A program made the position numbers and the translations under genes. Shown piece after piece: positions 1-5,669 of a stretch of DNA of 7,193 nucleotides (within the stretch, counting starts at the first letter, position 1; the number at the start of each line of letters is the position of its first letter). The notes under the pieces are model-generated. The model was given only the letters and a program-made list of their open reading frames with translations. It searched no databases and was not told the DNA's origin. Source of the DNA: an uncultured Lachnospiraceae bacterium (GTDB lineage Bacteria; Bacillota_A; Clostridia; Lachnospirales; Lachnospiraceae); the NCBI GenBank assembly GCA_946630765.1, contig CAMOZF010000092.1:1-7193 (forward strand), in the 5' to 3' direction.

Positions 1-616
1 TGTTGCGGACGTAGCTTACCTTTGCCGGACAGGGAGAGATAAAACAGATGCCCACCTCCTCGTCACGAAGCTCAGGATGCTCTTTTTTTACCTTTTTCCG
101 GGCGAGATCCGCTGCCACCTCCATCGGCGGAAGCATGTGCAGCACATGGTCCTCCAGGGACGGATACATCAGCGAGATCAGCCGGAGCACTACCGGACAG
201 GCGGAACTGATCAGGGGCTTCGGCACCCCGTCCGCCTTCATGTACTGACGTGTATAGGCAGACACCAGCTCAGCAGCCTTTGCCACCTCATACACTTCAT
301 CAAATCCAATTTTCAGAAGCCCGTCCAGAATATAGTCGACATCGTCCATATTGTTGAACTGGCCGTAAAGACTCGGCGCAGGAAGCGCCACCTTGTAACG
401 GAAGCGTTCCATCGACTCCAGCTTGCTGGAAACCGCGCGTTTCGCGTTATGCGGACATTTACGGATACATTCGCCGCAGTCAATGCAGCGGTCCTGGTTG
501 ATGACCGCGTGGCCATTCACGATTCGGATTGCTTCTGTCGGACAGTGATGAAGGCAGGTCGTACATCCGGTGCATTTTTTCCGGTCCAGAAGGACCGAAT
601 GCTCGTACGAATCCAT
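1..616 (-). CDS. Ferredoxin-type 2x[4Fe-4S] protein with [FeFe]-hydrogenase C-terminal domain, 3' end off window
   Basis: The first 205 residues are visible and the gene runs off the left edge without a stop. Two 4Fe-4S ferredoxin motifs sit at the N-terminus: C15-x2-C18-x2-C21-x3-C25 and C44-x2-C47-x2-C50-x3-C54. The hydrogenase large-subunit domain follows. Its first signature reads SSACP (C140) where catalytic enzymes have TSCCP, and the second reads SPCPAK (C196, K199) where they have MPCxAK. So the two visible H-cluster ligand cysteines are kept, but the proton-relay cysteine is alanine. From family knowledge this pattern fits putative sensory or regulatory [FeFe] hydrogenases better than bulk H2 producers. 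The ATG at 616 is chosen because GGAGG (621-625) precedes it, 9 nt after the HATPase stop, so the genes are co-transcribed. Family is certain; a sensory role is inferred. Whether a PAS or other output domain follows cannot be seen. Confidence 0.9.
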   Translation of the reverse strand, partial: MDSYEHSVLLDRKKCTGCTTCLHHCPTEAIRIVNGHAVINQDRCIDCGECIRKCPHNAKRAVSSKLESMERFRYKVALPAPSLYGQFNNMDDVDYILDGLLKIGFDEVYEVAKAAELVSAYTRQYMKADGVPKPLISSACPVVLRLISLMYPSLEDHVLHMLPPMEVAADLARKKVKKEHPELRDEEVGICFISPCPAKVSYVRN

Positions 617-625
617 GGCACCTCC

Positions 626-1051
626 TTACATGATATAGATCCGCATGGTGACTGTCGTACCGACACCGATTTCCGTATCGATCTTCATCTCGTCCGAATA
701 TCGTTTCATATTGGGAAGCCCCATGCCGGCGCCGAAGCCCAGAGAATGAATCTGCGCTGTCGCCGTGCTGTAGCCCTCCTGCATCGCAAGGTTGACGTCC
801 GGAATACCGGGCCCCTGATCCTTCAAAATAATATCAATATACTGCTCCGTCACGATGACGTCGGCCGTGCCGCCGTTCGCGTGGATCACCATATTGATCT
901 CCCCCTCATACATGGCTATCGAGAGTTTGCGGATCACCTCCGAGGGAAGTCCGAGCTGTCTGAGGTTCTTTTTTACCGTGACAGACGCGGTTCCTGCGGA
1001 AGTAAAATCGGAGCCGTCCACATCAAAGTGGAAAACCAGTGGTTCAGACAT
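626..1051 (-). CDS. HATPase-domain protein, RsbW/SpoIIAB-like (anti-sigma factor / serine kinase family)
   Basis: A 141-residue stand-alone GHKL ATPase domain. The N box is E49-x3-N53-x3-H57, the G1 box is DQGPGIPD (D78, G80, G82), and the G2 box is GFGAGMGLPNM around 105-115. There is no histidine phospho-acceptor domain, so it resembles anti-sigma kinases such as RsbW and SpoIIAB more than a two-component kinase. The ATG at 1051 is chosen although the frame stays open to 1108: the domain begins right after it, and it overlaps the upstream DRTGG stop by 8 nt, which favours translational coupling. The Shine-Dalgarno is weak. Such genes recur in clostridial and Thermotoga hydrogenase clusters (from memory), where their partner is unknown. 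No sigma factor or anti-anti-sigma protein is visible in this window. Fold is certain; regulatory role is inferred. Confidence 0.88.
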   Translation of the reverse strand: MSEPLVFHFDVDGSDFTSAGTASVTVKKNLRQLGLPSEVIRKLSIAMYEGEINMVIHANGGTADVIVTEQYIDIILKDQGPGIPDVNLAMQEGYSTATAQIHSLGFGAGMGLPNMKRYSDEMKIDTEIGVGTTVTMRIYIM

Positions 1052-1403
1052 GTTCTTTGAGCTTGTCGCCCCGGAGGCCGTTGATATACAGTCTGCCGCA
1101 GGCCTCATACATACGGATATCCGTCGCCATGACGACGATTCCGGAGGCTTCCGCGAGCTTCAGAATAGCTTCCGTGGGCTTTTTCGACCTGACAAAAACG
1201 ATGCATACCATGTCCATCATTTCCGCAGTACGCACGACCTGCGGATTCACAAGGCCCGTAAGAAGCACGGCCTGATCCTTCGCAAAGGCCAGAACATCAC
1301 TCATCATATCGCAGCCGCATGCCGAATACACATGCCGGCCCAGTTCCTCCTCGCCCGAAAGCACCTCGGCTTCAAGGAGTTCCTTCACATCGCTGATTTT
1401 CAT
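1044..1403 (-). CDS. DRTGG domain protein (hydrogenase-operon accessory)
   Basis: A 119-residue protein made almost entirely of one DRTGG-type domain. Recognisable parts are the conserved CGCDMMSDVLAF stretch (29-40), GLVNPQVVRTAEM (50-62), the central strand MVCIVFVRSKKP (65-76) and VMATDIRMYEACGRLY (91-106). DRTGG domains also occur in phosphotransacetylases and in CBS-containing pyrophosphatases, where they are thought to be regulatory or ligand-binding; no catalytic role is known. No signal peptide or membrane segment is present. It starts 32 nt after the NuoE-like gene with GGGAG (1410-1414) in SD position, and its stop overlaps the HATPase start by 8 nt. This places it firmly in the hydrogenase operon. 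The two cysteines C29 and C31 could suit redox sensing, but that is speculation. Confidence 0.85.
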   Translation of the reverse strand: MKISDVKELLEAEVLSGEEELGRHVYSACGCDMMSDVLAFAKDQAVLLTGLVNPQVVRTAEMMDMVCIVFVRSKKPTEAILKLAEASGIVVMATDIRMYEACGRLYINGLRGDKLKEHV

Positions 1404-1435
1404 TCTCTGCTCCCTTGTCTGTGACCTGTTCCGTC

Positions 1436-1933
1436 TTATTCTGCGTATTTGCCGAGAATGGACTCGACGTCGTCCTTGGTGATTCTGCCGTAGACTTCGT
1501 CATTGATGCTCATAACAGGCGCGAGGCCGCAGGCACCGACGCAGCGGGCAGCTGTGAGGCTGAACTTGCCGTCTGTCGTGCACTCTTCCGGTCCGATGCC
1601 CAGAACTTCCTGCAGCTTGTCGAAGATATCGCCGGAGCCCTTGACGTAGCAGGCTGTGCCGAGGCAGACGGAAATGTTGTATTTGCCCTTCGGGGAAAGT
1701 GCAAACTGTGCATAGAATGTCGCAACGCCGTAAACCTTTTCAAAGGGTACGCCCATGCCGTCAGCGATCCGCTGCTGAACCTCATACGGAAGATAGCCGT
1801 AGATGTCCTGCGCCTTCTGCATGACGACCATGAGGTTGCTCTGGTCATGTTTGTTCTCGTCGATCACTTCCTGCAGCGCTTTTGCCTGCTCGGGCGTATC
1901 AGAGAACGGAATCTTGCTGATAGTTTTTTTCAT
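1436..1933 (-). CDS. nuoE: NuoE/HydC-like [2Fe-2S] thioredoxin-fold subunit
   Basis: A 165-residue member of the NADH dehydrogenase 24 kDa subunit family, the small [2Fe-2S] electron-transfer subunit of complex I, NADH-linked hydrogenases and electron-bifurcating HydABC. An N-terminal helical part (about 15-75) is followed by a thioredoxin-like domain with the four cluster cysteines C90-x4-C95 (CLGTAC) and C131-x3-C135 (CVGAC). Length is normal. The ATG at 1933 is preferred over the one at 1960 because GGAGGG (1938-1943) precedes it at proper spacing, and the earlier ATGs fall in or before that site. It is the first gene of the operon with the DRTGG, HATPase and hydrogenase-domain genes. From family knowledge it probably passes electrons between an NADH-oxidising NuoF-like subunit and the hydrogenase; those partners are not in the window. 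It could be a second, accessory NuoE copy and not HydC itself. Confidence 0.93.
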   Translation of the reverse strand: MKKTISKIPFSDTPEQAKALQEVIDENKHDQSNLMVVMQKAQDIYGYLPYEVQQRIADGMGVPFEKVYGVATFYAQFALSPKGKYNISVCLGTACYVKGSGDIFDKLQEVLGIGPEECTTDGKFSLTAARCVGACGLAPVMSINDEVYGRITKDDVESILGKYAE

Positions 1934-1961
1934 AGTTCCCTCCATATAGTTATATGTCAAC

Positions 1962-1978
1962 CGTCTGAGAATCAGACG
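1962..1978 (-). repeat. 17-bp palindrome in the nuoE leader, possible operator
   Basis: A perfect inverted repeat of 7-bp arms with a 3-nt spacer: CGTCTGA, TTC, TCAGACG on the minus strand. It lies 28 bp upstream of the nuoE start codon, downstream of the promoter-like elements. It has no T-run behind it, so it is not an intrinsic terminator. It could be a dimeric repressor site or a small leader hairpin. No regulator can be named from its sequence, and chance occurrence is possible in a 156-bp gap. Confidence 0.4.
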
Positions 1979-2009
1979 TGATACATATTCAGAATGATAA
2001 ATAGCTTTG

Positions 2010-2055
2010 ATTTAATGTTTAAGCCCAATACGTCACAATAAGCTATATAATATCA
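2010..2055 (-). promoter_or_regulatory. Candidate promoter region of the nuoE/hydrogenase operon
   Basis: The AT-rich gap 1934-2089 is the only plausible promoter site for the hydrogenase operon. Two weak candidates are seen on the minus strand. One is an extended -10, TGATATTAT, at 2055-2047, behind an A-rich tract but without a -35. The other is TTGTGA (2038-2033), 17 bp, then TTAAAT (2015-2010). A 7-bp inverted repeat, ATAGCTT at 2001-2007 with AAGCTAT at 2040-2046, brackets the second candidate. I cannot choose between them. The leader would be about 70-110 nt long. Confidence 0.35.
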
Positions 2056-2089
2056 TATACCAGAAAGCCTTTTTTGAAAAGTCTTTTTT

Positions 2090-2695
2090 TTATTTTCGTG
2101 AAAGATTTATCATGTCTGCGCCCAGAATTTCGGCTTCTTCCGGAAGATGGGTGGTCATGAGGACGAGTTTTTCTTCGGCGAGGGCGGATATCAGCGGATA
2201 AATCTGCGTTTTCCGCTCCTCGTCGACCCCCGAAAAGGGCTCGTCCAGAATCAGGACATCATATTCCGCATAAAGCGCCCGCGCAAGGCTCACTCTTCTC
2301 GCCTCTCCGCCGGAAAGTTCGGCGGGAAGGTTCTCCATTTCATCGCCGAGGCCAAGCTTTTGAAGGAGCGCCTCGGCATCTTTCTTTTTGGGATCTTCCG
2401 CTTCCCGGTCCCGGCGGCTCCGGTCTGCGGAAACCAGAAGGACGTTCTGAAGCGCCGTAAGTCCCGGCACCAGCCGCGGTTCCTGAAATGCACAGGAAAA
2501 CTTCAGTCCTTCCGTTCCGAGAACCGCGCCGGCATCGGGCTTTTCGAGTCCGAGGATCAGTCTGAAAAGCGTCGTTTTCCCGAATCCCGAAGGGGCCAGG
2601 AAGCACACAATGCCCCTTTCCGGGAGTTCCAGGGAAAAGTCTGAAAAAATGATCTTATCGTCAAATACTTTTCGAATATGCTCCAGCCGGATCAC
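2090..2695 (-). CDS. ABC transporter ATP-binding protein, NitT/TauT (SsuB/TauB-like) family
   Basis: A 201-residue cytoplasmic ATPase that powers the adjacent importer. All ABC motifs are present in order: Walker A APSGFGKTT (34-42), Q-loop Q71, signature LSGGE (127-131), Walker B LILDEP (148-153, D151, E152) and the switch histidine H183. The first Walker A glycine is alanine; the P-loop lysine K40 is intact. It is shorter than the usual 240-260 residues of SsuB/TauB, mostly at the C-terminus, where it ends soon after the H-loop. The start is a GTG whose last bases overlap the permease stop (GTGA), a typical coupled junction, with GGTGAG upstream as SD. Membership of the transporter operon is firm; the substrate is unknown. 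Confidence 0.93.
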   Translation of the reverse strand: MIRLEHIRKVFDDKIIFSDFSLELPERGIVCFLAPSGFGKTTLFRLILGLEKPDAGAVLGTEGLKFSCAFQEPRLVPGLTALQNVLLVSADRSRRDREAEDPKKKDAEALLQKLGLGDEMENLPAELSGGEARRVSLARALYAEYDVLILDEPFSGVDEERKTQIYPLISALAEEKLVLMTTHLPEEAEILGADMINLSRK

Positions 2696-3513
2696 AGATT
2701 CTCACCGCCCTTTCTCTTCTTCTCTGTCCTGTTCAGGAAGAACAGGAGCAGCTTTTCAAGGATCACGCTCATGATGATGACGGTCAGCGTCCAGGCAAAC
2801 AGATCCGGCGTTTCCAGATAGATCTTGGATTCGTACAGCATCCGTCCGATCGAATACCCGGGATTACAGAGAACCTCTGCCGCAACCCCGGCCTTCCAGG
2901 CCATTCCGAGGGCATTACGGAACGCCGCGATAAAGTAGGGACGGACAGCCGGGAGCTGGATTTCCCTGAGGACTGCTGAACGCTTCAGCCGGAAAACCTG
3001 CGCCATTTCAAGAAGGCCCCTGTCGGTCTCCAGGATGCCGGTGCGGATATTTCCGCACATCACCGGGAAAACCATCAGAAAGGCGATCGCGCCCGGAATC
3101 AGCTGCTTATTCAGGAAGACGAGCGCCAGAATGATGAAGCTCGCGACCGGGGTTGCCCGGATCACCGAAAGAAGCGGCGATAAAAGGAGGTCCACCGGCG
3201 GAAGCTTCGCAGAAAGCACGCCGAAAAGGACGCCAAGTACGATGGCCGCAGAGAAGCCGGCCAGGATCCGCAGAAGCGACAGACCGACGATCCGGTAGAA
3301 ATCCGCAGTCCGCAGCAGTTCAAAAAGGCGCTTAAAGACGCGAAGGGGTGTCGGTATGAGCACCTCTCTCCCTACAGCAAGGGAGAGAATCCACCATACC
3401 GCCACCCAGAACAGCAGTGCGATTATGCCCCGGATCGGACCGGGAATTTTTTTGAATTTCTGCTTCATTACCTTAGTAACGGAACCCGTCCCGTTCCAGT
3501 TATTGTAAAGCAT
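2692..3513 (-). CDS. ABC transporter permease, TauC/SsuC-like (NitT/TauT family)
   Basis: A 273-residue inner-membrane permease with about six hydrophobic segments (near 29-46, 82-102, 121-135, 138-153, 186-203 and 240-259). The cytoplasmic EAA-type loop for ATPase docking runs from E169-M-A to L187-P188. Its usual glycine is arginine, which I recall as common in the clostridial branch of this family. The IPTP motif (53-56) after the first segment is typical. Start choice is uncertain. The ATG at 3513 has no SD and sits directly behind the stem-loop at 3519-3567. The ATG at 3468 (residue 16) gives a more typical MKQKFKK N-terminus but has AAGG only 2 nt away. The gene follows the substrate-binding protein by about 130 bp and overlaps the ATPase start by 4 nt. 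Family is firm, substrate unknown. Confidence 0.92.
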   Translation of the reverse strand: MLYNNWNGTGSVTKVMKQKFKKIPGPIRGIIALLFWVAVWWILSLAVGREVLIPTPLRVFKRLFELLRTADFYRIVGLSLLRILAGFSAAIVLGVLFGVLSAKLPPVDLLLSPLLSVIRATPVASFIILALVFLNKQLIPGAIAFLMVFPVMCGNIRTGILETDRGLLEMAQVFRLKRSAVLREIQLPAVRPYFIAAFRNALGMAWKAGVAAEVLCNPGYSIGRMLYESKIYLETPDLFAWTLTVIIMSVILEKLLLFFLNRTEKKRKGGENL

Positions 3514-3518
3514 CGAAA

Positions 3519-3567
3519 AATCGGCACCGACCTCACAACGTTCCAGGCGTTCGGCCTGGTGCCGATT
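3519..3567 (-). terminator. Terminator/attenuator-like stem-loop between binding-protein and permease genes
   Basis: On the minus strand a perfect 10-bp stem, AATCGGCACC with GGTGCCGATT, is followed by three more Ts. A G-U and two A-U pairs could extend it to 13 bp. The loop holds an overlapping 6-bp hairpin, CCAGGC with GCCTGG (3543-3559). It lies 75 bp after the binding-protein stop and ends 5 bp before the first permease ATG. Partial termination here would leave the binding protein in excess over the membrane components, a common arrangement in ABC importers. A processing or stabilising hairpin is an alternative. Confidence 0.6.
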
Positions 3568-3605
3568 CTTTCTCCGATCATCTCACATGGACGGGTCCCT
3601 GATTA

Positions 3606-3679
3606 TTACTCAGCCGTATAGTAGAATTCCTCGCCGGGATTCTTACTGAGCCATGTAGTAGAATTCCTCGCCGGGATTC
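3606..3679 (-). repeat. 37-bp tandem duplication of the binding-protein gene's 3' end
   Basis: Two adjacent 37-bp copies (3643-3679 and 3606-3642) differ at only three positions. The first read copy (3643-3679) holds the last codons (NPGEEFYYMAQ) and the TAA of the substrate-binding protein. The second, directly after the stop, encodes NPGEEFYYTAE plus TAA, but in a frame shifted by +1 because 37 is not a multiple of three. It is a relic of a local duplication and is not translated in frame with the gene. Confidence 0.9.
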
Positions 3680-4752
3680 TTGCCGCCGATGGATGCGGGG
3701 TTTGCCTCATAAAGAACCGTAAGAAGCGAAGATACAGCGTTCTTCATTTCTTCGCCGGTGATCAGCGTCATCTTTGCATCCGGAATCGCGCGTTTTGCGA
3801 CCGGTGCCTTCGGGATGATGCCTGCTTCTTCGATCATCACAGAACCCTCGTCGGGGTTGCCGTTTACGAAGTCCACAGAGGCCTTGTACTCCTCAAGGAA
3901 GGCAGCAACAGCTTCCGGATTTTCCTCGGCAAAGCTCTTCTGTACAACGATAACGCCCTGAACGAGCTCGGTATCGCTGACCTTGCCCCACTCTTCGGTC
4001 ATATCCAGCGCGATGCGAACATCCTGGTTGCCGATCAGAACTGCGGTGACATTCGGAACCGGCAGCATGCCAAGCTTTACCTCGCCGGAGGTCATCTGGG
4101 TTGCAAGCTCCGCGTGCTCTGCAAGGTATTCAACCTTCAGACCGTTTGCGGGATCAATGCCGTTCTTCTCAAGAATGTAGTTGAGAACATACTCCGGCAT
4201 CGCGCCCTGGCCGGTGGAATACAGGGTCTGTCCTGCAAGGTCCGAAACGCTCTGAATGGTATCGCCGTTTTCAAGGACATAAAGAACACCCAGCGTATTC
4301 ACGCCCAGAACAAGGACTTCGCCCTCGGTCTTGTTGAAAAGCACGGACGCAAGATTGACCGGCACAGCCGCGATATCCGCTTCCTTACTGATCATAGCGG
4401 CAGTTGCCTGATCGGGCGCTGTCGCAATCGTAAAATTGTAGTTATTGACGGTCTCGCCGGCCTTGCTGTCATGGATCAGCTTCGCCATGCCCATGCCGGT
4501 CGGTCCCATCAGGGTGACAATGTTGATGTCGGCACCGGAAAAGGCCGCTTCCGTTGTCGTTTCCTCGGTGGTTTCTTCTTCGGTCGTTGTCTCTTCCGTG
4601 GTTGTCTCTTCGGTGGTTTCAGTCTCCTCTTCGGATTCCGTCACAGCCGGTGTTGTGGTGGTCTCTTCTTTCTCCGGAGCCTTATTGCAGGCGGTCATGA
4701 AAACCGTGAGCATAAGAACTGCGGAGAGAATCAGTGCAGTTACTTTCTTCAT
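3643..4752 (-). CDS. ABC transporter substrate-binding lipoprotein, NMT1/SsuA-like
   Basis: A 369-residue extracytoplasmic binding protein of the NMT1/THI5 and SsuA/TauA type. Residues 1-21 form a lipoprotein signal peptide (KK, hydrophobic core, then MTA before C22, a slightly atypical lipobox). Residues 29-68 are a spacer in which 36 of 40 residues are Thr or Glu. The periplasmic-binding fold runs from about 73 to the end, with GPTGMGM (83-89), the DIAAVPVNLASVLFN region (126-140) and SFAEENPEAVAAFLEEY (263-279). The ATG at 4752 has AGGAG (4757-4761) as SD and follows a good promoter. The permease and ATPase lie downstream behind a stem-loop. Relatives carry sulfonates, taurine, nitrate or thiamine precursors, so the ligand cannot be assigned. 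The 3' end is tandemly duplicated. Confidence 0.94.
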   Translation of the reverse strand: MKKVTALILSAVLMLTVFMTACNKAPEKEETTTTPAVTESEEETETTEETTTEETTTEEETTEETTTEAAFSGADINIVTLMGPTGMGMAKLIHDSKAGETVNNYNFTIATAPDQATAAMISKEADIAAVPVNLASVLFNKTEGEVLVLGVNTLGVLYVLENGDTIQSVSDLAGQTLYSTGQGAMPEYVLNYILEKNGIDPANGLKVEYLAEHAELATQMTSGEVKLGMLPVPNVTAVLIGNQDVRIALDMTEEWGKVSDTELVQGVIVVQKSFAEENPEAVAAFLEEYKASVDFVNGNPDEGSVMIEEAGIIPKAPVAKRAIPDAKMTLITGEEMKNAVSSLLTVLYEANPASIGGKNPGEEFYYMAQ

Positions 4753-4789
4753 TTTTCTCCTCTTTCTGAAGTGTATATTTGCCGGCTTC

Positions 4790-4809
4790 CGCGGACACTT
4801 TTGCCCGCG
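4790..4809 (-). other. Hairpin in the 5' leader of the binding-protein mRNA
   Basis: On the minus strand CGCGGGCA, loop AAAG, TGTCCGCG form an 8-bp stem with one G-U pair. It begins about 8 nt after the predicted transcription start and ends about 38 nt before the start codon. No T-run follows, so it is not an intrinsic terminator. A 5' stabilising hairpin or a protein or ligand target is possible. No TPP riboswitch consensus is visible nearby. Confidence 0.45.
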
Positions 4810-4824
4810 TCAGACAGCGCATCT

Positions 4825-4853
4825 ATCATACCATGAAACGCCCGAATATTCAA
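4825..4853 (-). promoter_or_regulatory. Sigma-A-type promoter of the ABC transporter operon
   Basis: On the minus strand a -35 TTGAAT (4853-4848), exactly 17 bp of spacer and a -10 TATGAT (4830-4825) are seen. An extended -10 TG lies one base ahead of the hexamer. Transcription would start near 4818, giving a leader of about 65 nt. A small palindrome, CAAGC-AGAC-GCTTG (4851-4864), overlaps the -35 and could be an operator. The rest of 4871-4992, between the Nudix stop and this promoter, shows no convincing terminator or gene. Confidence 0.75.
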
Positions 4854-4992
4854 GCGTCTGCTTGTTATGATTTTAACGAATTCCCGACCCTCCGGCCGCC
4901 TTTATTCGGTCATTTAGACGAAGCCGTGCATCTCCTCGTCGAACTGTCGACAGACGTTGTGAGTGCGGCTGCCTGTGTCCATGAAGCGTCCC

Positions 4993-5544
4993 TTATCCGA
5001 CAAGTCCGCGGAATCGGAAGTAGAAGGCCAGGGCGGTGCCCATGTAGGGATGGCTGAATTCCGGCGAGCCGAAGCGACTGATGACGTCGTTTTTGGGCAT
5101 CAGCGTGTAGTTGACGAGTTCGTCGTCATCCAGATGCTGCGTTCCGGTCGGCTCCAGTTCCTCTGCGAGGAAAGCCGTGAAATGGTTGGAGAACAGCGCC
5201 GGATTCGAGCTGCAGTGCCCGAGCTTCGTGATCTTCCCGGCTTTGAAGCCGGTCTCCTCCAGTAGCTCACGGTATGCGGTGACAGCCGGGTCCTCCCCTT
5301 CATTCATCACGCCGCCCGGAAATTCCCAGGTCATGTTCTGCTCGCCGTGCCGCCACTGGCGCACCATCACAAACTGCTCCTGATATTCGGCAATAACGAC
5401 GACCCAGTCCGGGGCATTGATCGCCACATAGTCACCCGACAGTCCGGTGCCGGAAACCTCGTGCTGCGAGACGACGTCGAACACCGGCGTGTGCAGGAGC
5501 GGCTTCGTCTCCGTAATTGTCCATTTCAACTCATGATCATTCAT
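4993..5544 (-). CDS. Nudix hydrolase, ADP-ribose pyrophosphatase-like
   Basis: A 183-residue cytoplasmic Nudix enzyme. The 23-residue Nudix box is complete: G78-x5-E84-x7-R92-E93-L-L-E96-E97-x-G99-F100, with the metal-binding glutamates intact. The N-terminal region (W8 to about 45) resembles the domain-swapped beta region of ADP-ribose pyrophosphatases. VVVIAEYQEQFVMVRQWR (48-65) matches the strand that precedes the box in that group. This group hydrolyses ADP-ribose or related nucleoside diphosphate sugars; the exact substrate is not decided by the sequence. The ATG at 5544 has AAAGGA at 5554-5559 as SD. No clear promoter lies in the 36 bp between it and the hairpin modules upstream, so it may be read through from the hydrolase gene. 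Confidence 0.93.
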   Translation of the reverse strand: MNDHELKWTITETKPLLHTPVFDVVSQHEVSGTGLSGDYVAINAPDWVVVIAEYQEQFVMVRQWRHGEQNMTWEFPGGVMNEGEDPAVTAYRELLEETGFKAGKITKLGHCSSNPALFSNHFTAFLAEELEPTGTQHLDDDELVNYTLMPKNDVISRFGSPEFSHPYMGTALAFYFRFRGLVG

Positions 5545-5564
5545 TGTACTTTTCCTTTCTGATA

Positions 5565-5652
5565 GCGGAACTCGCCTTCATGTTATGGGGTATCCGCTTC
5601 AGTAACGCTTCGAAGTCACTTCAGCGGACACCCCATAACCTGAAGCTCGGGG
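5565..5652 (-). repeat. Hairpin module 1 (copy nearest the Nudix gene)
   Basis: A long inverted repeat at 5582-5639. On the minus strand a 17-bp stem (GTTATGGGG arm) is followed by a tandem GA/GA internal pair, a further 6-bp stem and an 8-nt loop TTCGAAGC. Two stem positions are A-C mismatches on the plus strand but G-U pairs on the minus strand. It is flanked by CCCCGAGC on its 5' side and AGGCGAGTT on its 3' side, the same flanks as module 2. No U-tract follows, so it is not an ordinary terminator. I do not recognise a named family. Confidence 0.85.
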
Positions 5653-5669
5653 CTTTCGCCGCGGGGAAT

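Noticed and set aside
77..1060. Long plus-strand open frame of 327 codons
   Set aside because: It lies antisense to the hydrogenase-domain and HATPase genes, whose iron-sulfur and GHKL motifs are unmistakable. Its own translation is Arg/His-rich with no domain.
1954..1960. Perfect TTGACA on the minus strand upstream of nuoE
   Set aside because: A -10 at 17 bp would fall on the start codon itself, and transcription would start inside the gene past the SD.
2031..2040. TTGTGA as a Rex redox-repressor half-site
   Set aside because: The second half (TCACAA) is missing at the required spacing, so a Rex site is not supported despite the suitable context.
2064..2090. Hairpin plus T-run as a terminator after the ABC ATPase gene
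   Set aside because: The T-run follows the stem only on the plus strand, where no gene is transcribed. The stem has few G-C pairs and a mismatch, and on the minus strand no U-tract follows.
4753..4824. TPP or other riboswitch before the NMT1-like binding protein
   Set aside because: The leader is only about 65 nt and lacks the conserved TPP elements; only one simple hairpin is seen.
4114..4836. Plus-strand open frame of 240 codons
   Set aside because: Antisense to the binding-protein gene. Its Gly/Phe/Arg-rich and Ser/Val-rich tracts are just the reverse of the Thr/Glu codon repeat.
4914..4982. 22-codon minus-strand ORF after the Nudix gene
   Set aside because: No SD, no recognisable sequence and very short. 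It is compatible with chance.
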